Shown here: positions 39,717 through 47,204 of the stretch, in pieces
How the letters are laid out: the number at the start of each line of letters is the position of its first letter
Position numbering within the stretch: position 1 is the stretch's first letter
NCBI GenBank assembly: GCA_031081675.1
Contig: JAVHLZ010000009.1
Span: forward strand, 25,768 to 89,767
Origin: Armatimonadota bacterium
GTDB lineage: Bacteria; Sysuimicrobiota; Sysuimicrobiia; Sysuimicrobiales; Kaftiobacteriaceae
Direction: 5' to 3'
DNA: 64,000 nt
Program-made: the position numbers and the translations under genes
Notes under the pieces: model-generated
Seen by the model: the letters and a program-made list of their open reading frames with translations, nothing else
Told to the model about the DNA's origin: nothing
Database searches by the model: none

Positions 39717-41030
39717 GTGCTGACGCTGCGTCGCCTGACCTGCGTGGCCATCCTGGCGGCCGTCGAGGTCGCCGCGGTGGGCCCGGCCGGCCTGGCCGGC
39801 CCGCCCGCGGACCTCGCCGGCGTCCTCGTCCGGGAGACCGCCGTCCTGATCCGCGACCACGCCCTGTCCCCGCCCCCCGAGCACGCGGTCCTGGCCCAGG
39901 CGCTGGCCGCCGCCAGCCGCTCCCTGCCCGCCGGCCCGTCGCGGACCCAGCCGCCTGGTCTGAGCGGAGATCCCGAACGGGACCTCGACGCGGTGGCCGC
40001 CTACGTCCAGGCCGTGGTGACCCTGGCTCCCCGGGATGCGGAACGGATCCTGGCGGCGGTCCTGCGGGCGATGGTCCGGACCGCGGACGACGCTCAGGGC
40101 GCTGTCTTTCCCCCGTCCGAGTTCGCCCTGTACATGCGGGACCTCCGCGGGGAGACCAGCGGCGTGGGCGTCCAGGTGGAGAGGGTCGGCGGAGAGATCA
40201 CGGTCCTGGACGTCACGCCCGGGGGTCCCGCGGACCGGGCCGGCATCCGCCCCGGGGACGTCCTGATGGCGGTGGACGACAGGCCCACCGCCTCCGAGAC
40301 CGCCGACCAGACGGCCGCCCGGCTTCGCGGGCCGGCGGGGAGCTCCGTGGTGGTGACGGTGCGGACCGGGCCTGCCGAGCCCCGGGTCGTCGCGCTGCGG
40401 CGGGAGGTGGTGCGGGAGGCGCCGGTGCGCTGGCGCATGGTCGACAGCCGCATCGGCTACCTGCGCCTGCTGGAGTTCACCGAAGGGGCGGGGGTCGACA
40501 CCGACCGGGCGCTGCTGCGCCTGCTGGCCGCCGGGGCCAATGGGGTGATCGTGGACCTGCGGGACAATTCCGGGGGATGGCTGGATGAGGCGGTGGCGGT
40601 GGCCAGCCTCTTTCTCGCCGATGGCATCGTGGCCATGGAGCACAGCCGCGACGCCCTCACCCCGCTGCCGGTGACGCCCGGGGCCCGGCGGTTCGCGGGT
40701 CCTGTGGTGGTGCTGGTCAACCTGTTTTCGGCCAGCGCCGCGGAGATCGTGGCGGGGGCCCTGCAGGACGAGGGCGTGCCGCTGGTGGGCTCCCGGACAT
40801 TCGGCAAATCCACCGTCCAGACCATCTTTCCCCTCCGCGACGGGTGGGGAGTGCGCCTGACCACCGCCCGATACTACACCCGCCGGGGCCGGTCCATTGA
40901 CCGGGAGGGCCTGACCCCCGATGTTCCGGTGCCCATGGGCGATGCGCCCATCGGCAGCCCCCGGGATCTTCCGGCCGAGCGGGCGCTGGTGGTGCTGCGG
41001 GCCATCCTGGCGGGGAGGCGGGGGCCGTGA
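39717..41030 (+). CDS. S41 C-terminal processing peptidase (CtpA-like)
   Basis: A 437-residue exported serine protease. An N-terminal hydrophobic segment (LTCVAILAAVEVAAVGPAGLA) suggests a signal peptide or anchor. A PDZ domain follows (about 140-215, GETSGVGVQVERVGGEITVLDV ... GIRPGDVLMAVDD), then the S41 core with VDLRDNSGGWLDEA, catalytic Ser340 in NLFSASAAEIVAGAL and Lys364 in GSRTFGKSTVQ. The start is GTG, and its stop overlaps the next gene by 4 nt (GTGA). The substrate is unknown. Confidence 0.92.
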   Translation: MLTLRRLTCVAILAAVEVAAVGPAGLAGPPADLAGVLVRETAVLIRDHALSPPPEHAVLAQALAAASRSLPAGPSRTQPPGLSGDPERDLDAVAAYVQAVVTLAPRDAERILAAVLRAMVRTADDAQGAVFPPSEFALYMRDLRGETSGVGVQVERVGGEITVLDVTPGGPADRAGIRPGDVLMAVDDRPTASETADQTAARLRGPAGSSVVVTVRTGPAEPRVVALRREVVREAPVRWRMVDSRIGYLRLLEFTEGAGVDTDRALLRLLAAGANGVIVDLRDNSGGWLDEAVAVASLFLADGIVAMEHSRDALTPLPVTPGARRFAGPVVVLVNLFSASAAEIVAGALQDEGVPLVGSRTFGKSTVQTIFPLRDGWGVRLTTARYYTRRGRSIDREGLTPDVPVPMGDAPIGSPRDLPAERALVVLRAILAGRRGP

Positions 41031-42403
41031 CGCTGCGGGAGGGCGCCGAGGCGGTGGTCCGGGCCCTGCGGGCCGCCGGCCACCGGGCCTACTGGGTGGG
41101 CGGGTGCGTCCGCGACCTCCTCATGGGGCGGGAGCCTCACGACTACGACGTGGCCACCGACGCCCCGCCCCAGGCGGTGGCGGCGCTGTTCCCGCAGGTG
41201 CACCTGGTCGGCGCCCGGTTCGGCGTGGTGGTGGTGACCCTGGACAGCCACCGCTACGAGGTCGCCACCTTCCGCGCCGAAGGCCCCTACGCCGACGGCC
41301 GCCATCCCACCCGGGTGGAATTCGCCGATCCCCGGACCGACGTGGAGCGGCGCGACTTCACCATCAACGGTCTGCTCTACGACCCGCTCACCGGCGAGGT
41401 GGTCGACCACGTGGGCGGGCGGGCCGACATCGCCCGGCGCCTCGTCCGCACCATCGGCCCCCCCGAGGCGCGATTCGACGAGGACCGGTTGCGCATGCTG
41501 CGGGCCGTGCGGCTGGCGGCGGAGCTGGGGTTTGACCTGGAGGAACAGACCCGGCAGGCCATCGCGGCCCGGGCGCCCCAGATCACCCAGGTCAGCTGGG
41601 AGCGCATCCGCGACGAACTGGTGCGCCTGCTCACGAGCCCCGGCCGGGGCAGGGGGGTGCGGCTGCTGCAGGAAACCGGACTGCTGCGGGCCGTGCTGCC
41701 GGAGGTGGCCGCGACGGTCGGGGTCCCCCAGCCGCCCGAGTTCCACCCGGAAGGCGATGTGTTCACCCACACCGTCCTGACCGTGGAGCACCTCACCGAC
41801 CCTTCCCCGGTCCTGGCGCTGGCGGCGCTGCTCCACGACATCGGCAAGCCGCCGACCCTGACCCGCACCGACCGCATCCGGTTTCACGAGCACGACCGGG
41901 TGGGGGCGGAGCTGGCCGAGGGCGTGTGCCGCCGCCTCCGGCTCTCCGCGGACGACACCGCCCGGGTGGTGGAGCTGGTGCGCGAGCACCTGCGGGTCCG
42001 GGACCTGCCGCGCATGCGCCCGGCCCGGGCCGCCCGCTTCCTGCTGGCCCCCGCAGCGGCCGACCACCTGGAGCTGCACCGCGCCGACTGCCTGGCCAGT
42101 CACGGCGACCTGAGCGTGTACCGGTGGGCCGTGCAGGCCCGCCAGCGCCTGCTCGCCCGCCCGGCCGGACCGCGGCTGCTGACGGGAGACGACCTGATCG
42201 CCCTGGGCTACCCTCCGGGGCCCCGGTTCCGGGAGATCCTGGACGCGGTGGAGGACGCCCGCCTGGAGGGCCGCATCGCCACGCGGGAGGAGGCGGTGGA
42301 GTTCGTCCGGCGGATGTTTCCCCTCTCCGCCCCGGCGGGACATCCTGTGCAGGCGCCGCCCGCGGGGGACGGAGGAGGACAGGGCGGACGCGCAGGGAAC
42401 TGA
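41027..42403 (+). CDS. cca: CCA-adding tRNA nucleotidyltransferase with HD domain
   Basis: A 458-residue class II nucleotidyltransferase. Head domain: YWVGGCVRDLLMGREPHDYDVATD with the two catalytic Asp, RRDFTINGLLYDP, and the nucleotide-reading ARFDEDRLRMLRAVRLAAELGF. A C-terminal HD domain has FTHTVLTVEHL ... LAALLHDIGKPPTL. It may add the whole CCA or only part of it. The last 20 residues are low-complexity. Confidence 0.94.
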   Translation: MTLREGAEAVVRALRAAGHRAYWVGGCVRDLLMGREPHDYDVATDAPPQAVAALFPQVHLVGARFGVVVVTLDSHRYEVATFRAEGPYADGRHPTRVEFADPRTDVERRDFTINGLLYDPLTGEVVDHVGGRADIARRLVRTIGPPEARFDEDRLRMLRAVRLAAELGFDLEEQTRQAIAARAPQITQVSWERIRDELVRLLTSPGRGRGVRLLQETGLLRAVLPEVAATVGVPQPPEFHPEGDVFTHTVLTVEHLTDPSPVLALAALLHDIGKPPTLTRTDRIRFHEHDRVGAELAEGVCRRLRLSADDTARVVELVREHLRVRDLPRMRPARAARFLLAPAAADHLELHRADCLASHGDLSVYRWAVQARQRLLARPAGPRLLTGDDLIALGYPPGPRFREILDAVEDARLEGRIATREEAVEFVRRMFPLSAPAGHPVQAPPAGDGGGQGGRAGN

Positions 42404-42421
42404 CTGGAGGGTGATGCCGGC

Positions 42422-42583
42422 GTGACCGAACTGGGAACCGTGTACCTGTTCCTGACGCTGCTGGTCCTGTTTGTCGTCATCGGGGCTCTGCTGCCCCGCT
42501 ACCTGCCCGGTCTGATCCGCCTGCTGGATACCACCGTGCTCAAGGAGGAACAGGGATCCGACGGGCGCTCGGACGCGCACTGA
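42422..42583 (+). CDS. Small single-span membrane protein
   Basis: A 53-residue ORF starting at GTG with GGAGGGTGAT upstream: VTELGTVYLFLTLLVLFVVI then GALLPRYLPGLIRLLDTTVL and a polar tail. The N-terminal half is one strong transmembrane helix. It lies 18 nt after cca and is probably co-transcribed. No family was recognised. Confidence 0.6.
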   Translation: MTELGTVYLFLTLLVLFVVIGALLPRYLPGLIRLLDTTVLKEEQGSDGRSDAH

Positions 42584-42627
42584 CGCTGGCGCACCCGCGG
42601 CGCCCCCCTCGGATCTGCGCCATCACG

Positions 42628-42741
42628 CGATCTACGCAATCTGCGCGATCCGCCCGATTCAATCTGCTCAATCTGCCCAATCTGCTCAATCTGCTCGATC
42701 TACAGTGTGCTCGATCTGCCCGATCTGCGCGATCTCCGCAC
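42628..42741. repeat. Array of about twelve 9-bp repeats, reverse-complement orientation
   Basis: Units such as CAATCTGCT, CAATCTGCC and CGATCTGCG repeat with a 9-nt period, interrupted by two short irregular pieces. This is the reverse complement of the GATYGNGNA family at 20532-20603. It fills the gap between the convergent small membrane protein and FBP aldolase/phosphatase genes. Confidence 0.85.
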
Positions 42742-42784
42742 CCCGCCCCGTCCGGCGGTTCAACGCTCTCACGTTCCAGCGCCG

Positions 42785-43918
42785 TCACTCCGAGCGGACG
42801 GGGGCGCCCGCCGGCTCGCTCCGCACCACGAACTCCTGCTCCAGCCGCCGCAGCCGGGCCACGATCCCGCCGTACTCCAGCTCGGACATGGGCAGCATCG
42901 CCGGTCCGAAGAACCCCTGCCGCCGCATCTCCATCGCCTTGGCGGCAATCCGATCCCGGACCGCGTGCCAGAAGGGGTCGGCGAACAGGTCGGTCGGGCC
43001 GGTGAGGCGTCCCTCGTGGATCGAAAAGCCGAGCCCGCAGACCATCGGGCAGCAGAAGAAGGTGGAGGCGGGCGTGTTCATGGGGACGGGCATCAGGGGC
43101 AGGTTGTGGCTGCCGCGGGTGTCGCCGGCCACGTAGGGACCCAGGGCGAACGCCGGCCCCAGCTCCTCGGTGGCGGGAAAGATCTTTTGCACCCGGACCA
43201 CTGCGCAGGGGTCGTCCTTGCCCACGTACCGGCCGGCGATGTTCCGCAGACGCGACGTGCTCACCGCCGCCGCCTGCTCGCCCGGGTAGGCCCGCGACCA
43301 GATGGACTCGATCACGTACCGGTGCGTGTCCCGCAGCAGGGCCGCGATGTCGTACAGCCGTTCGGGGGCGTCCAGGGTGATCAGCCGGTCCCCGGCCGTG
43401 TGGTCGACGTCCATGATCCGGAAGGTGAACCCCGGGTGCAGGGGCTCCGAGAGCAGCAGGCCCGATGAGTACATGGGATCGGCAAACACCAGGTACAGGG
43501 GCAGGTTGAAGGCGCCGGGCTCGGTCTTGTCCGCCGTGAGGATGACCACGGCCTCGTTGGGGCGCTCCTCACACTCGATCTCGGCCGACCCCGGCCCCAG
43601 CCCTCGCACGTTGCCGGAGAAGGCGTCCTTGAGCAGGTCCTGCCCGGCCCCGTACAGCCCCTGCCGTCGGGCCACCTCGGTGGCGGCCCGGAAGGCATCC
43701 CAGGCCAGCTGGTGGATGTCGGGATGGTCCACGCCCCGCGTATGGGTCATGACGACGGCGATGTCGTCCCCGGTGTGGTAGACGAACGCGTCGATGAGGA
43801 GCCGGCCGCGCTCGCGCATCACCCGGTCCCGCACCTCCCCCAGGACTTCGTCGCTGGGCAGGGTGTGTCCGCCGATGGCGCCGATGTCCGCCTTGATCAC
43901 GCTCACCGTCAGCCGCAT
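42785..43918 (-). CDS. Fructose-1,6-bisphosphate aldolase/phosphatase, archaeal type (FBPase class V)
   Basis: A 377-residue bifunctional gluconeogenic enzyme that condenses triose phosphates and then removes a phosphate to give fructose 6-phosphate. The N-terminal signature LTVSVIKADIGAIGGHT carries metal ligands; VYHTGDDIAVVMTHTRGVD, AFRAATEVARRQGLYGAGQDLL and the Schiff-base region GRYVGKDDPCAVVRVQ (conserved Tyr and Lys) are present, as is DPMYSSGLLL. The ATG at 43918 fits the family start and follows GGGGGAGGC. It is typical of archaea and deep-branching, often autotrophic or thermophilic bacteria. Its C-terminal coding end adjoins repeat sequence. Confidence 0.93.
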   Translation of the reverse strand: MRLTVSVIKADIGAIGGHTLPSDEVLGEVRDRVMRERGRLLIDAFVYHTGDDIAVVMTHTRGVDHPDIHQLAWDAFRAATEVARRQGLYGAGQDLLKDAFSGNVRGLGPGSAEIECEERPNEAVVILTADKTEPGAFNLPLYLVFADPMYSSGLLLSEPLHPGFTFRIMDVDHTAGDRLITLDAPERLYDIAALLRDTHRYVIESIWSRAYPGEQAAAVSTSRLRNIAGRYVGKDDPCAVVRVQKIFPATEELGPAFALGPYVAGDTRGSHNLPLMPVPMNTPASTFFCCPMVCGLGFSIHEGRLTGPTDLFADPFWHAVRDRIAAKAMEMRRQGFFGPAMLPMSELEYGGIVARLRRLEQEFVVRSEPAGAPVRSE

Positions 43919-43967
43919 GCCTCCCGCCTCCCCCCGTACTGCGCCGGCGCGTCGCGGATTCGGGGCC

Positions 43968-43973
43968 ATTGTA
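43968..43973 (-). promoter_or_regulatory. -10 box of the FBP aldolase/phosphatase promoter
   Basis: TACAAT read on the reverse strand, about 50 nt before the start codon, in the 179-nt divergent gap. The -35 at 17-nt distance (TTTTCC) is poor. Confidence 0.35.
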
Positions 43974-44097
43974 GCACCGGGGGTTCAGAGAGGAAAACCT
44001 CCGCGCGGAGTCGAACAGGCATGCGAACGACGGGAACGGTGCCCTGTCTCCCCCCGCAGGTCCGCGCCGTACCCTGACCAGCGCAGCGGGGAACACG

Positions 44098-44514
44098 GTG
44101 GCGGGGGTTCGGGTGGCAGGGGTGCGTGTGGAGCGGACGCCCGATCGCGTGGCGGCGACGGTGACGGTGCTCCACGGAGAGGCCGGGCTGACGGCGCGCG
44201 CGGAGCGCCCTCCCGGAGAACTGGCGGGCGTATGGGCGGCGGCCGAGGCGACCGCCGCGGCGCTCGGCCAGATCCTGCCGGCGGGTGTGGCCGCCACGCT
44301 GCGGCGGGTGGTGGTGCAGCAGGTCGCGGCGGGGCCCCTGGTGGTCGTCCACCTGGCGGTGGAGACGGGCCGGGGCGCGGAGAACCTGGTGGGCGCGGCC
44401 CTGGGACGGGGCGGTCCCCTGGAGGACGCGGCGGCCGCGGCGGTGGTGGACGCGGTGGAGCGGCGCCTGGAGTGGTACCTCCGGCAGCAGACGGGGCCGG
44501 CAGCCGGTCGGTGA
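44098..44514 (+). CDS. Uncharacterised protein upstream of parA
   Basis: A 138-residue protein, Ala/Val-rich with alternating strands and helices (VERTPDRVAATVTVLHGEAG ... GVWAAAEATAAALGQILP ... VVVQQVAAGPLVVVHLAVET ... AAAAVVDAVERRLEWYL). No signal peptide or membrane helix is seen and no family was recognised. GTG start without a strong ribosome site. It lies 58 nt before parA in the same direction, so it may be part of that unit. Confidence 0.6.
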   Translation: MAGVRVAGVRVERTPDRVAATVTVLHGEAGLTARAERPPGELAGVWAAAEATAAALGQILPAGVAATLRRVVVQQVAAGPLVVVHLAVETGRGAENLVGAALGRGGPLEDAAAAAVVDAVERRLEWYLRQQTGPAAGR

Positions 44515-44572
44515 GGACGGACGCGCACGCGGCGGCCCGGTTCGAGGACGCCGCCGGGCGCGGGAGGACGGC

Positions 44573-45400
44573 GTGACCGAGACAGGATCCGCCCGGGTCA
44601 TCGCGCTGGTCAACCAGAAGGGCGGCTGCGCGAAGACGACCACGGCCGTGAACCTCGCGGCCTGCCTTGCCGTGAGCGGGCGGCGGACCCTGGTCATCGA
44701 CCTGGATCCCCAGGCCAATGCCACCGTCAGCCTGGGGGTGGATCCGGCCGGCCTGGAGCGCACCGTCTATCACGTGCTGGTGGGAAGCGATGACGAGGGG
44801 GCGGAGGTCACTCTGCCCCAGGTCATCGTGCCCACCACCGTGGACAACCTCTTTCTGGCCCCCTCCTCCATCGACCTGGCCGCGGCGGAGCTGGAGCTGG
44901 CCCCGCGGATCGGCCGGGAGAACTCCCTGCGCAGGCGCCTGGGGCCGGTCCTGGGAGACTACGCCTACATCTTCGTGGACACGCCGCCCAGCCTGGGCCT
45001 GCTGACCCTCAACGCCCTGGTCGCGAGCGATGAGGTGATCATCCCCATTCAGACCCACTACTACGCCTTGCTGGGGATGCGTCAGCTGCTGCGCACCCTG
45101 AAGATGGTGCGGGAAGAGGTGGGCCACCACGTGGAGATCCTGGGAGTTCTGCCCACCATGTATGACGCCCGCACCAACATCAGCCGTGAGATCCTGCAGG
45201 GCATCAAGGACTTCTTCGGGGACAAGGTGTTCCAGACGTCGATCCACTTCAATATCAAACTGGTCGAGTCGTCCATGGTGGGCGTTCCCCTGTTCGTCCA
45301 CAACCCCTCGTCCCGGGGCGCCCAGGAGTACATGGAACTGGCCCGGGAGGTCGTGCGACTACATGAGGAAAGAGCGCGAGGAGCTGCGGCGCGGCATTAG
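44573..45400 (+). CDS. ParA/Soj-type chromosome-partitioning ATPase
   Basis: A 275-residue ParA family ATPase. The deviant Walker A is NQKGGCAKTTTAVNLA, with Ala where most ParA proteins have Gly; Walker A' is LVIDLDPQANATVSLG and Walker B is YIFVDTPPSLGLLTLNAL. GVLPTMYDARTNISREIL is also typical. It starts at GTG behind GGGAGGA. No parB is adjacent; instead a 133-residue Cys-rich protein overlaps its 3' end. It may be an orphan ParA positioning another cargo. Confidence 0.9.
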   Translation: MTETGSARVIALVNQKGGCAKTTTAVNLAACLAVSGRRTLVIDLDPQANATVSLGVDPAGLERTVYHVLVGSDDEGAEVTLPQVIVPTTVDNLFLAPSSIDLAAAELELAPRIGRENSLRRRLGPVLGDYAYIFVDTPPSLGLLTLNALVASDEVIIPIQTHYYALLGMRQLLRTLKMVREEVGHHVEILGVLPTMYDARTNISREILQGIKDFFGDKVFQTSIHFNIKLVESSMVGVPLFVHNPSSRGAQEYMELAREVVRLHEERARGAAARH

Positions 45401-45764
45401 GGCCTTCATTCAGGATGCCTCGGTGGAGCTGGCCGAGCTGACGTCCCCGGCCCCGGACCCCGGCGGGGAGCCTGCCGCCCGGGAGGGCGCCTCCCGGGCC
45501 CCGGACCGGCCCCTGCTCCGCCTGGTGCAGCCTCCGGCGGCGCCGCCCGCCCCGGAGGCGGCGCCGGGCCCCGGCCCCATGACCCTGCACCCCCGCCGGG
45601 GGGTGTGCGCCGCCTACCTGGTCAACCCCCGGTGCTGGGAGATCCCCGACGCCTTCTGCAACCAGGCCCTGCACGTCTGCCGGCTGCGGGAGTGCCCCAT
45701 CTACGGCCTGCACCAGGAGGAGCTGGAGCGCCGCTTCGCAGCGAAGTTCAAGCACCTCTGGTGA
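45363..45764 (+). CDS. Cys-rich protein overlapping parA
   Basis: A 133-residue protein: a charged N-terminal helix (MRKEREELRRGIRAFIQDAS), a Pro/Ala linker, and a compact C-terminal domain with five cysteines (GVCAAYLVNPRCWEIPDAFC, then HVCRLRECPIYGL). That spacing could hold zinc or an iron-sulphur cluster. It overlaps parA by 38 nt in another frame, so the two proteins are probably produced together, and it is a candidate adaptor for the ParA. No family was recognised. Confidence 0.65.
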   Translation: MRKEREELRRGIRAFIQDASVELAELTSPAPDPGGEPAAREGASRAPDRPLLRLVQPPAAPPAPEAAPGPGPMTLHPRRGVCAAYLVNPRCWEIPDAFCNQALHVCRLRECPIYGLHQEELERRFAAKFKHLW

Positions 45765-45816
45765 CCTCCGCCGCCCCGCCGGATCCCACGTTCCCACGTG
45801 GTGACGTTCCGACGTT

Positions 45817-46488
45817 CTAGTCTCCCGCTCCACCCTCTCGGGGATCCAGTTCCAGGTCCAGGATCTGCCTGAGGTCGTCCACCCACGCCCACACGGGGAG
45901 CCCCCGCGCCTCCACGGCCGACCGCTTCGGTCCCACCCCGATGAAGGGCACGCCGGCCCGCACGGCGGCCTCGGCGTCGATCCATGCGTCCCCGATCATG
46001 TAGGCCCGCCGCACACCGGGCAGGCGCCGGAGGACGGAGACGATGCCGCCTCCGCCGGGCTTGAGGTCGGGGACGTCATCGCGGGTGGCCACCACGTCGA
46101 AGTACTCCAGCAGCCCCAGAGCAGCCAGCCTCTCCCGCAACCCCCGGCCGCTGGTATTGGTCAGCAGCGCCAGCCGATAGCCCCTCGCCCGCAGGGCTGC
46201 CAGGACCTCCCGGGCTCCGGGGGCGACCGCGGCCCGGGCCAGCCCGTCCGCCTCGGCGGCACCGATCACCTCCCACATCCGCGGGCCCAGGCCCGGGTCG
46301 GCCTGCTCGCCCACCCGCACCAGATCCGGCAGCGACAGCGCCATCAGGTCCTCCCGCGCCCCGGCCCGCACCCCCGCCTGCTCCAGCAGGTCGATCAGGC
46401 GGCGGCGGACGGCCAGGAAGTCGGTCGGGGAGAGGATGAGGGTATTGTCCAGGTCGAAGATGAGAGCAACATCGCCCGCCGGAGGCAT
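45817..46488 (-). CDS. HAD-superfamily hydrolase (phosphoglycolate-phosphatase-like)
   Basis: A 223-residue HAD phosphatase with all four motifs: IFDLDNTLIL (nucleophile and acid Asp), LLTNTSGRG, the LKPGGGGI lysine segment and MIGDAWIDAEAAVRAG. The helical cap between motifs I and II is of the C1 type. The ATG at 46488 is chosen because upstream in-frame sequence overlaps the peroxiredoxin ribosome site and is not family-like. Divergent from the selenoprotein gene, with 61 nt between starts. Confidence 0.88.
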   Translation of the reverse strand: MPPAGDVALIFDLDNTLILSPTDFLAVRRRLIDLLEQAGVRAGAREDLMALSLPDLVRVGEQADPGLGPRMWEVIGAAEADGLARAAVAPGAREVLAALRARGYRLALLTNTSGRGLRERLAALGLLEYFDVVATRDDVPDLKPGGGGIVSVLRRLPGVRRAYMIGDAWIDAEAAVRAGVPFIGVGPKRSAVEARGLPVWAWVDDLRQILDLELDPREGGAGD

Positions 46489-46549
46489 CCCGACCAAGGG
46501 TTTGGCGGGCGCGGGGGAAACCCTTTCCCGGACCCGGGAGGAGATGCGG

Positions 46550-47014
46550 ATGCCGGTCGAAGGCGACCTTGCCCCCGACTTCACCCTGCCGGACGACCAG
46601 GGCCGGCCGGTGCGGCTGTCGGCCCTCCGCGGCCGCCCGGTGGTCCTGTGGTTCTACGTCCGGGACTTCACGCCCGGCTGAACCCAGGAAGCCACCGCGT
46701 TCCGTGACGACTACGCGGCCTATCAGACGCTGGGAGCGGAGGTCCTGGGCATCAGCACCGACAGCGTGGCCACCCACGCCCGGTGGAAGGCCAAACTGGG
46801 CATCCCGTATCCGCTGCTGGCCGACACCGACCACGAGGTGGCCCGCCTGTACGGGGTGTGGACCCGCAAGTCCCTGATGGGCAAGACGTACTGGGGGGTG
46901 GCGCGGACCACGTTCATCATCGACCGGGACGGTCGGATCGCCCGGGTCTTTCCCAACGTCAAGATCGCCGGCCACTCCCGGGAGGTGCTGGAGGCGCTCA
47001 GGGAGCTCGCCTAG
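46550..47014 (+). CDS. Peroxiredoxin (Bcp/PrxQ-like) with in-frame UGA, probable selenoprotein
   Basis: A thiol-peroxidase-fold protein of 154 residues if the TGA at 46679-46681 is read through. The TGA falls exactly at the peroxidatic position: FTPG-U44-TQEATAFRDDY, matching TPGCTxE of Bcp. Before it are the family N-terminus (DLAPDFTLPDDQGRPVRLS) and VVLWFYVRDFTPG; after it VLGISTDSVATHARWKAKLGIPYPLLADTDHEVARLYGV and the catalytic-Arg segment GVARTTFIIDRDGRIARVF run on in the same frame. The 1-Cys layout has no resolving Cys. ATG 46550 has GGGAGGAG 6 nt upstream. TGA is an ordinary stop elsewhere in the window. SelA/B/C/D are not in the window. Confidence 0.87.
46679..46718 (+). promoter_or_regulatory. 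UGA codon and candidate bacterial SECIS stem-loop
   Basis: The UGA (46679-46681) is followed after 13 nt by CCGCG (46695-46699), which pairs with CGCGG (46714-46718) around a 14-nt loop. An inner GTT/GAC pairing can narrow the apical loop to about CCGT, beginning some 20 nt after the UGA. Location inside the coding region just 3' of UGA is as expected for bacterial SECIS elements. Confidence 0.55.
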
Positions 47015-47038
47015 CCGTTCCCCGGGCCGGAGGCGGCG

Positions 47039-47067
47039 TTGCCTGCCCCCCGGTCTCGTGCTATACT
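47039..47067 (+). promoter_or_regulatory. Promoter of the rimP-nusA operon with inverted repeat around the -10
   Basis: TTGCCT (47039-47044), 17 nt, TATACT (47062-47067). The -10 is flanked by GGTCTC (47052-47057) and GAGACC (47068-47073), a perfect 6-bp inverted repeat that could be an operator. Confidence 0.6.
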
Positions 47068-47073
47068 GAGACC

Positions 47074-47162
47074 GTCGCGCGCACGCGCGACCGATTCGGG
47101 CATGCGGGAAGCCCCCGCCTGGGGGCGCGGTGAGTGGGTGACGGTGGGACCCACTCTTTTTT
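47074..47162 (+). terminator. Structured leader ending in an intrinsic terminator/attenuator before rimP
   Basis: Three stems in series: GTCGCGCG/CGCGCGAC (47074-47081/47084-47091), GCCCCC/GGGGGC (47111-47116/47121-47126), and GAGTGGGT/ACCCACTC (47132-47139/47149-47156), directly followed by TTTTTT (47157-47162). The last is a textbook intrinsic terminator placed between promoter and operon, so expression must depend on read-through. Confidence 0.7.
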
Positions 47163-47204
47163 ATGGCGAGGACGCCCCGGGCACCGGGGGGGGACGGAGA
47201 GGCG

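Noticed and set aside
46550..46681. Reading the peroxiredoxin as a pseudogene with a nonsense mutation
   Set aside because: The stop is precisely at the catalytic Cys codon, the rest of the gene is intact, and a stem-loop follows; chance placement is unlikely. It remains the main alternative if no Sec machinery exists.
46679..46681. Genetic code with UGA as Gly or Trp
   Set aside because: Many genes here (pilC, pilM, secF, recJ, truB and others) end in TGA at the expected family length.
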